Source: Anaerolineales bacterium
GTDB taxonomy: Bacteria > Chloroflexota > Anaerolineae > Anaerolineales > DRMV01
Reading direction: 5' to 3'
Length of the DNA: 6,305 nucleotides
Assembly (NCBI GenBank): GCA_026991215.1
Contig: JALXBY010000151.1
Span: 1-6,305 of the forward strand
The notes beneath the pieces are model-generated. The model saw only the letters and a program-made list of their open reading frames with translations, was not told the origin of the DNA and made no database searches. Positions 1-5,409 of this stretch are shown here, in pieces; positions within the stretch are counted from its first letter, which is position 1, and every line of letters starts with the position of its first letter. The position numbers were made by a program, and so were the translations under genes.

Positions 1-1
1 G

Positions 2-1099
2 CCCTACATCACCGCGGACGCGACCGGCCCCAAGCACCTGCAGATGACCATCACCCGGGCCAAGTTCGAGCAACTCACCGAGGACCTGGTGGAACGCCTC
101 AAGGGTCCCTTCTTCCGGGCGCTGGAGGATGCCGGCCTCAAGCCCAACGAGGTGGACGAGGTCATCCTGGTGGGCGGCGCAACCCGGATGCCCATGGTCC
201 AGCGCCTGGTGCGGGAACTCACGGGCAAGGAACCCAACAAGGGCGTGAACCCGGACGAAGTGGTCTCCGTGGGCGCGGCCATTCAGGGCGCGGTCCTCGC
301 GGGCGAGGTCAAGGACATCCTCTTGCTGGACGTCACGCCCCTTTCCCTGGGCGTCGAGACCCTGGGCGGCGTGATGACGGTCATCATCCCCCGCAACACC
401 ACCATCCCGGTGCGCAAGACGGAAATCTTCACCACCGCGGAAGACTACCAGACGGCGGTGGACATCCACGTGCTGCAGGGCGAGCGGCCCATGGCCAAGG
501 ACAACATCAGCCTGGGCCGGTTCCGGCTGGAGGGCATCCCGCCCGCGCCGCGGGGCGTGCCGCAGATTGAGGTCACCTTCGACATCGACGCGGACGGCAT
601 CCTGCACGTGACCGCTCGCGACAAGGCCACGGGCAAGGAACAGAAGGTGACCATCCACGCGACCACGAACCTGAGCGAGGAAGACATCCAGCGCATGATC
701 CGCGAGGCCCAGGAGCACGCGGAAGAAGACCGCCGCCGGCGGGAGGCCGCGGAAGCCCGCAACACCCTGGACGCGGTGGTCTACCAGGCCAACAAGTTCC
801 TGGAGCAACACCGGGAGAACCTGCCGGAGAACGAGCGCAGCCGGCTGGAGGAGAAAATCCAGGAGGGCAAGCGCCTGGTCGAAGAGCAGAGCGAGGACAT
901 CGTCAAGATGCGCCAGCTGACGGACGAAATCCAGCAAATCCTGGCCGGGCTTGGGCAGCGCTTCTACCAGGCTCAGCAGCAGGGCACCTACGCGGCCGGC
1001 AGCGGCCCGAGCGCGGGCGGTACCCAGAGCACGGGCGGCGAGAGCAGCGACGGGCAGCAAGGCCCGGACGTCATCGAAGGCGAGTTCCGCGAGGCCTGA
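2..1099 (+). CDS. dnaK: Molecular chaperone DnaK (Hsp70), C-terminal part, 5' end off window
   Basis: ATP-dependent cytosolic Hsp70 chaperone that binds exposed hydrophobic segments of unfolded proteins, working with DnaJ and GrpE. The reading frame is open from base 2, so 365 residues are visible. About 290 N-terminal residues are missing, judged against E. coli DnaK, where PYITADATGPKH is internal. The visible part starts in the nucleotide-binding domain. It contains the third Hsp70 signature (VILVGGATRMPMVQ, bases about 161-205), the interdomain linker and start of the substrate-binding domain (KDILLLDVTPLSLG, bases about 311-352), then the beta-sandwich (TFDIDADGILHVTARD) and a charged helical lid. 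The end is a Gly/Ser/Gln-rich tail closing with DVIEGEFREA, the usual bacterial DnaK-type acidic terminus. The TGA stop is at 1097-1099. No dnaJ or grpE follows; the next gene is convergent. Product call is near certain; only the N-terminus is unseen. Confidence 0.98.
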   Translation, partial: PYITADATGPKHLQMTITRAKFEQLTEDLVERLKGPFFRALEDAGLKPNEVDEVILVGGATRMPMVQRLVRELTGKEPNKGVNPDEVVSVGAAIQGAVLAGEVKDILLLDVTPLSLGVETLGGVMTVIIPRNTTIPVRKTEIFTTAEDYQTAVDIHVLQGERPMAKDNISLGRFRLEGIPPAPRGVPQIEVTFDIDADGILHVTARDKATGKEQKVTIHATTNLSEEDIQRMIREAQEHAEEDRRRREAAEARNTLDAVVYQANKFLEQHRENLPENERSRLEEKIQEGKRLVEEQSEDIVKMRQLTDEIQQILAGLGQRFYQAQQQGTYAAGSGPSAGGTQSTGGESSDGQQGPDVIEGEFREA

Positions 1100-1122
1100 A
1101 GCCCCATCGCGGCAGCGAACCC

Positions 1123-1162
1123 ATGAACAACGGGACGGCCACAGTGCCGTCCCGTTGTTCAT
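1123..1162. terminator. Perfect 17-bp hairpin after dnaK, probable bidirectional terminator
   Basis: Bases 1123-1139 (ATGAACAACGGGACGGC) and 1146-1162 are exact reverse complements around the 6-base loop CACAGT. The outer arm is A-rich on the 5' side and U-rich on the 3' side (GTTGTTCAT, followed by TTAT on the plus strand), with a G/C-rich inner stem. That is the shape of an intrinsic terminator able to act in both directions. It starts 23 bases after the dnaK stop and lies between convergent genes. There is no long uninterrupted T-run, so termination strength is uncertain. Confidence 0.8.
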
Positions 1163-1165
1163 TTA

Positions 1166-1200
1166 TCGGGTAGAGGAGGGCATTGCCCTCCGCTACCCGA
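1166..1200. terminator. Second hairpin, overlapping the yvcK stop codon
   Basis: TCGGGTAG (1166-1173) pairs with CTACCCGA (1193-1200) and GGAGGGC (1175-1181) pairs with GCCCTCC (1185-1191). One A/G mismatch (1174 against 1192) separates them, and the loop is ATT. On the minus strand the arm at 1200-1193 contains the last bases of yvcK and its TAG stop, so the stem begins inside the coding sequence. No T-run follows in either direction. It may act with the hairpin at 1123-1162 as a two-part convergent terminator or as a 3'-end stabilising structure for the yvcK mRNA. Confidence 0.65.
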
Positions 1201-2521
1201 CCAATGGCCCCGTGCGGGCTTCCAGCAGGCGGATGAGGGTCCGGGCCAGTTTCTGGGGGTCGTGCTTCCAGGGGTGGTCCACGTCTACCACGTCGGCCCG
1301 GTGCACGGGGTAGGGGATGGGATGGTCCGGGTGCTCCCGCACCCACTCCAGGCCTTCGGGGAGTTCCAGGTCCATGCGGTTGTTGAGCAGCACCAGGTCG
1401 ATGGCCCCGGTGCCCACGTGCCGTTCCAGGGCCTCCACGTAGTCATGGGCGTAGAAGCCGTCCGTTTCCCCCGGCTGATTGACCACGTTGACCACGAACA
1501 CCCGCAACCCCCGCGCGGCCTTGAGCGCGGCCGCGATATCCGGCACCAACAGGTTGGGCAGGATGCTGGTGAACAGGCTCCCCGGACCCACCACCACCAT
1601 GTCCGCGGTCAGAATCGCCTGCACGGCCAGGGGGAAGGCCTGGGGCCTTTCCGGAATCAACCACACCCGCTGGATGCGACCGGGCACCTCAGGGATGCGG
1701 CTTTCCCCCACCACCTGGACGGGCCGGTCTTCGTAGGGTACCCGGACTTCAGCCGCCAGGTTGACCAGCTCCAGGGTCGAAGGCACGACCCGGCCTCGCA
1801 GGGAAAGCACCCGTTCGGCCTCGAAGACCGCCTGCTCGAAACTCCCGGTCAGGCCCACCATCGCGGTCAGGAAGAGGTTGCCGAAGGAATGGCCGTCCAG
1901 TTCGCTGCCCTGGCCTTTGGGGAAGCGGTACTGGAACAGCCGGGCCAGGAAGTCCTCGTCGTCGGCCAGCGCGACCAGGCAGTTGCGGATGTCGCCGGGC
2001 GGCAGGATGCCCAGGGAACGCCGCAGCCGGCCGGAGGAGCCGCCGTCGTCGGCTACGGTGACCACCGCGGTCAGGTTGTGGGTGAAGTGCTTGAGGCCCC
2101 GCAACGCGGTGGACTGCCCCGTACCCCCACCGATGACCACGATGTGCGGTCCCTGCTCCCGACGTCGGTACCGGGCCATGGCTTCCAGCACCGAGGTCTC
2201 CTGCCGCAGGAAGGGGGCCAGCAGGCTGTGGCTCAGGCCCCACAGGGAAAGGGCCAGGGTGACCAACCCCAACAGCGCGAACGCGGCCACCCGCCAGGGC
2301 CGGGCCAGGAAGCGCAGGGAAAGGCTGGAGAGCAGGGGCAGCCACCAGGTATCGGGCGCGGTGCGGTACACGTGCAGCACGGCCATGGCCACGGCCACCG
2401 CGAAGAACACCAGGCTCACCAAAAGCAAGAGCAGCCACCGTTTGATGCCCAGGCCGGGCCACAGCAGCAGCCGCAACATCCGCAAGAGTTTCTTGCGCAC
2501 GTCCATCCGTTTGTTGGCCAT
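1193..2521 (-). CDS. yvcK: YvcK/CofD-like family protein with N-terminal membrane anchor
   Basis: 442-residue member of the YvcK (GlmR/MgfK-type) branch of the CofD-like superfamily. Known relatives bind UDP-sugars (UDP-GlcNAc in B. subtilis) and are needed for cell-wall homeostasis and growth on gluconeogenic carbon sources; no transferase reaction is established for this branch. Residues about 29-51 and 78-98 are two hydrophobic segments, preceded by a basic stretch (WPGLGIKRW, 21-29), predicting a membrane anchor with the catalytic-fold domain in the cytosol. Family motifs follow: GGGTGQST (131-138), TVADDGGSSGRLRR (155-168), PPGDIRN (174-180), GHSFGNLFL (210-218), GPGSLFTSILPNLL (312-325) and NVVNQPGETDGF (345-356). 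B. subtilis YvcK is about 317 residues, so the extra length is the anchor. The ATG at 2521 is chosen for its AGGTGAG Shine-Dalgarno. The frame is open further upstream, but that part is antisense-like shadow over the ureohydrolase gene. The usual neighbours rapZ and whiA are absent here. Confidence 0.93.
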   Translation of the reverse strand: MANKRMDVRKKLLRMLRLLLWPGLGIKRWLLLLLVSLVFFAVAVAMAVLHVYRTAPDTWWLPLLSSLSLRFLARPWRVAAFALLGLVTLALSLWGLSHSLLAPFLRQETSVLEAMARYRRREQGPHIVVIGGGTGQSTALRGLKHFTHNLTAVVTVADDGGSSGRLRRSLGILPPGDIRNCLVALADDEDFLARLFQYRFPKGQGSELDGHSFGNLFLTAMVGLTGSFEQAVFEAERVLSLRGRVVPSTLELVNLAAEVRVPYEDRPVQVVGESRIPEVPGRIQRVWLIPERPQAFPLAVQAILTADMVVVGPGSLFTSILPNLLVPDIAAALKAARGLRVFVVNVVNQPGETDGFYAHDYVEALERHVGTGAIDLVLLNNRMDLELPEGLEWVREHPDHPIPYPVHRADVVDVDHPWKHDPQKLARTLIRLLEARTGPLVG

Positions 2522-2528
2522 GAGAAGG

Positions 2529-2535
2529 CTCACCT
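2529..2535 (-). promoter_or_regulatory. Shine-Dalgarno of yvcK, overlapping the upstream stop codon
   Basis: The minus strand reads AGGTGAG, then 7 bases, then the yvcK ATG. The TGA inside this motif (2532-2530) is the stop codon of the ureohydrolase gene. A ribosome finishing the upstream gene therefore stands directly on the yvcK ribosome binding site, which predicts translational coupling. The site also fixes the yvcK start at 2521. Confidence 0.8.
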
Positions 2536-3459
2536 GGGGGAAGGCATGTCCACGGGTCCCTGCGAAGCCACATCCACTTCCGAAGGTGTGAAGGCCAGCA
2601 GCATCTCCCGGACCAGAAAGGCGGCCAGGATTCCGGTCTGGCCGGAGGGGTCCAGCAGCGGGTTGTATTCTACCAGGTCTGCAGAGACCACGGTGCGCTG
2701 GGCCAGGTCCTGGAACACCTGCAACAGGTGCCGGACCTGCCAGCCCAGGGGTTCGGGGTTGCCCGTGCCGGGCACAAAGGCCAGGTCCAGCACGTCGATG
2801 TCTAAGGAAAGGTGCACCCTGGCCCCTGCGGGCAGGGTGTCCAGCCACCTTTGCACGGCTTCGGGCGTGGGCAGGAGCAGGCCGTGCTCGCGAGCCAGGC
2901 GGAACTCCTCCCGGGTACCCGACCGCGCGCCCGCGATGCGCATCCGGTCCGGCCCCAGCCATTCCAGGGCCCTCCGGGCCCAGGCCGCGTGGGAGTACGG
3001 GGCCCCCTGGTATTCGGGCCGCAGGTCCAGGTGGGCGTCCAGGATGAGCAGGTAGAAGTTGGGGTCCTGGAGGTCTTCCTGGGGCAGGAAGGCCAGGGTG
3101 CAGGTGTGTTCCCCCGCCAGGTAGAGGGTGAACCGGGCCTGGCCCCGCAGCCCGGCCAGGAACGCGCGCAGGTCGTCCAGGTCATGGGGGAAGAGGCGGA
3201 AGGGCGCGTCCACCCGCACGTTGCCCCGGTCCACCAAATCCAGGTCTTCCAGGTCCCGGTCCGCGTAGGGGCTGTAGGATTCGATGCTTTCCGAATAGGT
3301 GCGGATGGCATCGGGGCCGAACTGGGCGCCGCCCCGGAAAGATGCGCTCACATCCACCAGCAGCCCCACGACCTGGGCCTGGGCCGGCCCCTCCCTGACC
3401 TGCGCGGCCAGGAAGGGCGTTGCCGGAACCAGGGGGAAACGCGGGGTCGCCTCTGCCAT
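2530..3459 (-). CDS. Agmatinase/arginase-family ureohydrolase
   Basis: 309-residue binuclear-manganese ureohydrolase, about the usual family length. Members hydrolyse guanidino compounds (agmatine to putrescine and urea, or arginine to ornithine and urea) in the cytosol. All expected metal ligands are seen: His118 in AGEHT, Asp141/His143/Asp145 in DAHLDL, and Asp220/Asp222 in SLDIDVLDLAFVPGTG. Glu264 in DLVEYNP matches the guanidinium-binding Glu. The N-terminal pattern FRGGAQFGPDAIR...SYSPYADRDLED (41-72) and SGTREEFRLAREHGL (180-194) are more agmatinase-like than arginase-like. The GGDHS motif is altered to AGEHT; a Glu at that place is also found in archaeal-type agmatinases. The exact substrate cannot be fixed from sequence, since formiminoglutamate or guanidinobutyrate are possible. 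The ATG at 3459 has GGAG 8 bases upstream (3468-3471). It is the middle gene of a three-gene minus-strand unit, 8 bases before yvcK. No other polyamine gene is in view. Confidence 0.88.
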   Translation of the reverse strand: MAEATPRFPLVPATPFLAAQVREGPAQAQVVGLLVDVSASFRGGAQFGPDAIRTYSESIESYSPYADRDLEDLDLVDRGNVRVDAPFRLFPHDLDDLRAFLAGLRGQARFTLYLAGEHTCTLAFLPQEDLQDPNFYLLILDAHLDLRPEYQGAPYSHAAWARRALEWLGPDRMRIAGARSGTREEFRLAREHGLLLPTPEAVQRWLDTLPAGARVHLSLDIDVLDLAFVPGTGNPEPLGWQVRHLLQVFQDLAQRTVVSADLVEYNPLLDPSGQTGILAAFLVREMLLAFTPSEVDVASQGPVDMPSPR

Positions 3460-3484
3460 ACCGTCTTCTCCACGGAAAGGGCGT

Positions 3485-3547
3485 AGTTCGCCGTCCGCAG
3501 CCCGCTGCCCGCCGACCGCGCACTGCGCACTGCGCACCGCGCACGAC
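3485..3547. repeat. Degenerate 7-bp tandem repeat array between polX and the ureohydrolase gene
   Basis: Reading the plus strand from 3485 in steps of seven gives eight units that all end in GC, plus a ninth degenerate one. The consensus is N-[CG]-[ACT]-C-[CT]-G-C (unit 1 has T at position 4). Two adjacent units are identical (GCACTGC at 3520-3526 and 3527-3533), followed by GCACCGC at 3534-3540. The array starts 5 bases beyond the polX stop and takes up most of the gap to the ureohydrolase ribosome binding site. Because three units make seven codons, every frame on one strand gives a similar seven-residue repeat (SAQCAVR-like on the minus strand), which explains open frames here that are not genes. 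Function unknown; similar heptamer arrays are known in intergenic DNA of some bacteria. Confidence 0.8.
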
Positions 3548-3551
3548 GCCC

Positions 3552-5297
3552 TCACACCAACGGCGCTTCCGTCGGTTCTTCGCCCCGCACCCAGGCCAGC
3601 AGGCCCTCGGTGGGCCAGGCGTTCACCACCTGCCGGGCCGAAAGCCGCGCCCGGCGGGCCAGCGCGATGCCGAACAGCCGGTACCCGAAGTCCTGGGGGC
3701 TGTGGGCGTCGGTGTTGATGCTCACCCACGCGCCCACCTCCCGGACCACGGCCAGGTCCTCTTCGCCCAGGTCCAGGCGGTAGGGGTTCGCGTTCAGTTC
3801 CAGCGCGGTGCCGTGCGCGGCCGCGGCTTCGGCAACTTTGCGGATGTCCACGGGCAGGCCGGGACGCCGGGGCCACATCTTCCCCCGGGGGTGCCCCAGA
3901 ATCCGCACCCGCGGGTGCATGACCGCGCGCACCAGCCGCGCGGTCGCGGTTTCCGCGTCCTGGTCCAGGTGCAGGTGCGGGGAGGCCACCACGAGGTCCA
4001 GCCATTCCAGCACGTCGTCGGGGTAGTCCAGGGTGCCGTCTTCCAGGATGTCCACTTCCGCACCATGCAGGATGTGGATGCGGCCCTCGAACTCCCGGCG
4101 CAGGGCTTCGATTTCCCGCCGCTGCTGCCGGAGGCGGCTCACGCTCAGGCCCCGGGCCACCTTCTGGACCGGGGAATGGTCCGTAATGGCCACCACCCGC
4201 AGGCCGCTCTCCCATGCGGCCTGGACCATCTCCCGTAAGGAGGCCGCGCCGTCGCTCCAGTCCGAATGCATGTGCAGGTCGGCCTGCACCGCCTCCCAGG
4301 GCAGTACGTCGTCCAGCCGGCCGGCGCGGGCCAGGTCCAGTTCGTCCCGTCCTTGCCGCAGTTCGGGGGGAATCCAGGGCAGGCCCAGGGCCTGGTACAC
4401 GTCCTCTTCTTCGGCCACGGTGCGCAGGCCTTCCCCGGTGTGCAAGCCTTCGGGGGAAAGGCCCAGGCCCCGGGCCGCGGCTTCCCGTTCCAGGGCCTGC
4501 ACGTGGGCGGGGCTGCCGGTCAGGTACAGCCAGAAGGTGCCAAAGGCCGCTTCCGCGGTCAGATGGACCACCACGGGGAAGCCGTCGAAATCCCAGAGCA
4601 AAAGCCGGCCCCCTTCCGTCCGGCCCTGCTCCAGCAGGGGATGGGCCAGGAGCAACGGGAGCAGGTCTTCTGGGGACCGGTCCGCGGCCACGGCCAGGTC
4701 CAGCCGGGCGGGGTAAGGGACCCAGCGCCGGGCATCGCCCGCGAGTTGTGCCCGCTGCACGCCAGGGATGTCCCGCAACCAGGGCAGGAGCATCCGGGCC
4801 AGGTCCAGCGCGTGGGCCAGCAGGTGCCCCCGGGGCCGGGCTTTGTAGCGTTCCAGGGCCGCGAGCAACCGGGCTTCGGTTTTCGCGCCAAAGCCGGCAA
4901 GTCCCCGCACCCGTCCGGCCCGCAGCGCGGCCTCCAAGGAGTCCAGGTCCACCACGCCCAATTCCTGCCACAGCCGCCGCACCCGGGAAGGCCCCAGCCC
5001 CGGCAGGTTCAACAACTCCAGCAGGGTGACCGGTACCTCCTGCTGAACCCGCTTCAGCGTGGCGATTTCCCCGGTTTCCAGGAACTCCCGAATCTTCCGG
5101 GCAATGGCCGGGCCGATGCCGGGGAGTTGGGTCAGCGTGCCCGCCTCGGCATAATGGGTGATGGGTTCGGGCAGGCTTTCCAGGGTCTCGGCCGCCCGCA
5201 GGTAGGCCCGGATTTTGTAGGCCTCATCCCCGCGGAGTTCCAGCAGGCGGGCCAGGCGTTCCAGCCGTCGCGCCAGGGCCAGGTTGATGGGGTGCAT
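3552..5297 (-). CDS. polX: PolX-family protein: degenerate polymerase palm fused to intact PHP phosphoesterase domain
   Basis: 581 residues, close to the 570-575 of bacterial PolX enzymes, which do base-excision-type gap filling with a PHP domain giving 3'-5' exonuclease or AP-endonuclease activity. Visible parts in order: pol beta-like 8-kDa domain (about 1-75) with helix-hairpin-helix LPGIGPAIARKI (58-69); two further HhH-like elements, LPGLGPSRVRRLW (98-110) and LAGFGAKTEARLL (133-145); the palm (about 160-310); and the C-terminal PHP domain (about 335-575). PHP ligands appear complete: His342, His344, Asp349, His374, Glu414, His441, His469, Asp530, His532. In the palm, GSxRR is GDARR (187-191), the first catalytic Asp is Arg198, the second is kept (Asp200), and the third is Val243. 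TGS (260-262) remains. Polymerase activity is therefore doubtful. The ATG at 5297 is chosen because it begins the family N-terminus and has GGAG 9 bases upstream (5307-5310). It is the first gene of the minus-strand unit. Confidence 0.93.
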   Translation of the reverse strand: MHPINLALARRLERLARLLELRGDEAYKIRAYLRAAETLESLPEPITHYAEAGTLTQLPGIGPAIARKIREFLETGEIATLKRVQQEVPVTLLELLNLPGLGPSRVRRLWQELGVVDLDSLEAALRAGRVRGLAGFGAKTEARLLAALERYKARPRGHLLAHALDLARMLLPWLRDIPGVQRAQLAGDARRWVPYPARLDLAVAADRSPEDLLPLLLAHPLLEQGRTEGGRLLLWDFDGFPVVVHLTAEAAFGTFWLYLTGSPAHVQALEREAAARGLGLSPEGLHTGEGLRTVAEEEDVYQALGLPWIPPELRQGRDELDLARAGRLDDVLPWEAVQADLHMHSDWSDGAASLREMVQAAWESGLRVVAITDHSPVQKVARGLSVSRLRQQRREIEALRREFEGRIHILHGAEVDILEDGTLDYPDDVLEWLDLVVASPHLHLDQDAETATARLVRAVMHPRVRILGHPRGKMWPRRPGLPVDIRKVAEAAAAHGTALELNANPYRLDLGEEDLAVVREVGAWVSINTDAHSPQDFGYRLFGIALARRARLSARQVVNAWPTEGLLAWVRGEEPTEAPLV

Positions 5298-5348
5298 GGT
5301 TCGCTGCTCCGGAAAAGGGCTGCCAGCCCCGGTTCCCAGGGCAGCGAA

Positions 5349-5357
5349 TGTTATACT
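5349..5357 (+). promoter_or_regulatory. Extended -10 promoter for the carboxyltransferase gene
   Basis: TG-T-TATACT on the plus strand is a strong extended -10 element (TG at 5349-5350, TATACT at 5352-5357). The -35 position is poor, with no TTGACA-like hexamer 16-18 bases upstream; extended -10 promoters can work without one. The predicted start is near 5364, about 46 bases before the ATG at 5410. The element overlaps the minus-strand -10 at 5350-5355. Confidence 0.6.
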
Positions 5358-5378
5358 ACACAGCATCGGGGCTTCCAA
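5350..5378 (-). promoter_or_regulatory. Sigma-70-type promoter for the polX-ureohydrolase-yvcK operon
   Basis: On the minus strand, TTGGAA (plus 5378-5373) and TATAAC (plus 5355-5350) are separated by exactly 17 bases. They match the -35 and -10 consensus at 4 of 6 and 5 of 6 positions. The predicted start is near 5343, giving a leader of about 46 bases to the polX ATG. It is the only clearly A/T-rich island in the divergent gap. No comparable promoter was seen in the gaps at 3460-3551 or 2522-2529, supporting one transcript for the three genes. Confidence 0.65.
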
Positions 5379-5409
5379 CCCTGGGGCTGCATCCTACCCG
5401 GAGGGCGCT

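Larger units (their letters stand above)
5324..5389. repeat. Imperfect inverted repeat around the shared promoter core
   Basis: CAGCCCCGGTT at 5324-5334 and AACCCTGGGGCTG at 5377-5389 form inverted arms: CAGCCCC pairs with GGGGCTG and GGTT with AACC, with a two-base offset between the blocks. The midpoint falls at about 5355-5356, in the A/T-rich -10 core. This could be a two-site operator for a dimeric regulator controlling both directions. The GC-rich composition makes a chance match possible. Confidence 0.35.

Noticed and set aside
1123..1173. Short plus-strand frame starting at the ATG in the first hairpin
   Set aside because: Only 16 codons, with no Shine-Dalgarno, and the ATG lies inside a perfect terminator-like stem.
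2522..2962. Upstream extension of the yvcK frame into the ureohydrolase gene
   Set aside because: The protein-like membrane anchor starts at the ATG at 2521, with AGGTGAG in place. The upstream part is low-complexity shadow sequence.
1262..3055. Long plus-strand open frame of 597 codons opposite yvcK and the ureohydrolase gene
   Set aside because: It is rich in His, Gln, Gly, Pro and Arg, has no recognisable domain, and lies exactly antisense to two well-identified genes. It is a product of high GC at third codon positions.
3485..3547. The 7-bp array as a CRISPR or a coding repeat
   Set aside because: Units are contiguous 7-mers without spacers, so it is not CRISPR. The repeated peptide appears in all frames, as expected for any period-7 DNA.
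3460..4971. Upstream extension of the ureohydrolase frame over polX
   Set aside because: The extension is Gly/Pro/Arg-rich and overlaps the real polX frame. Family similarity begins only after the ATG at 3459, which has its own Shine-Dalgarno.
5298..5378. Earlier polX starts giving up to 27 extra residues
   Set aside because: They would begin upstream of the predicted transcription start and run through the promoter core. The ATG at 5297 starts the conserved N-terminal helix and has a GGAG site.
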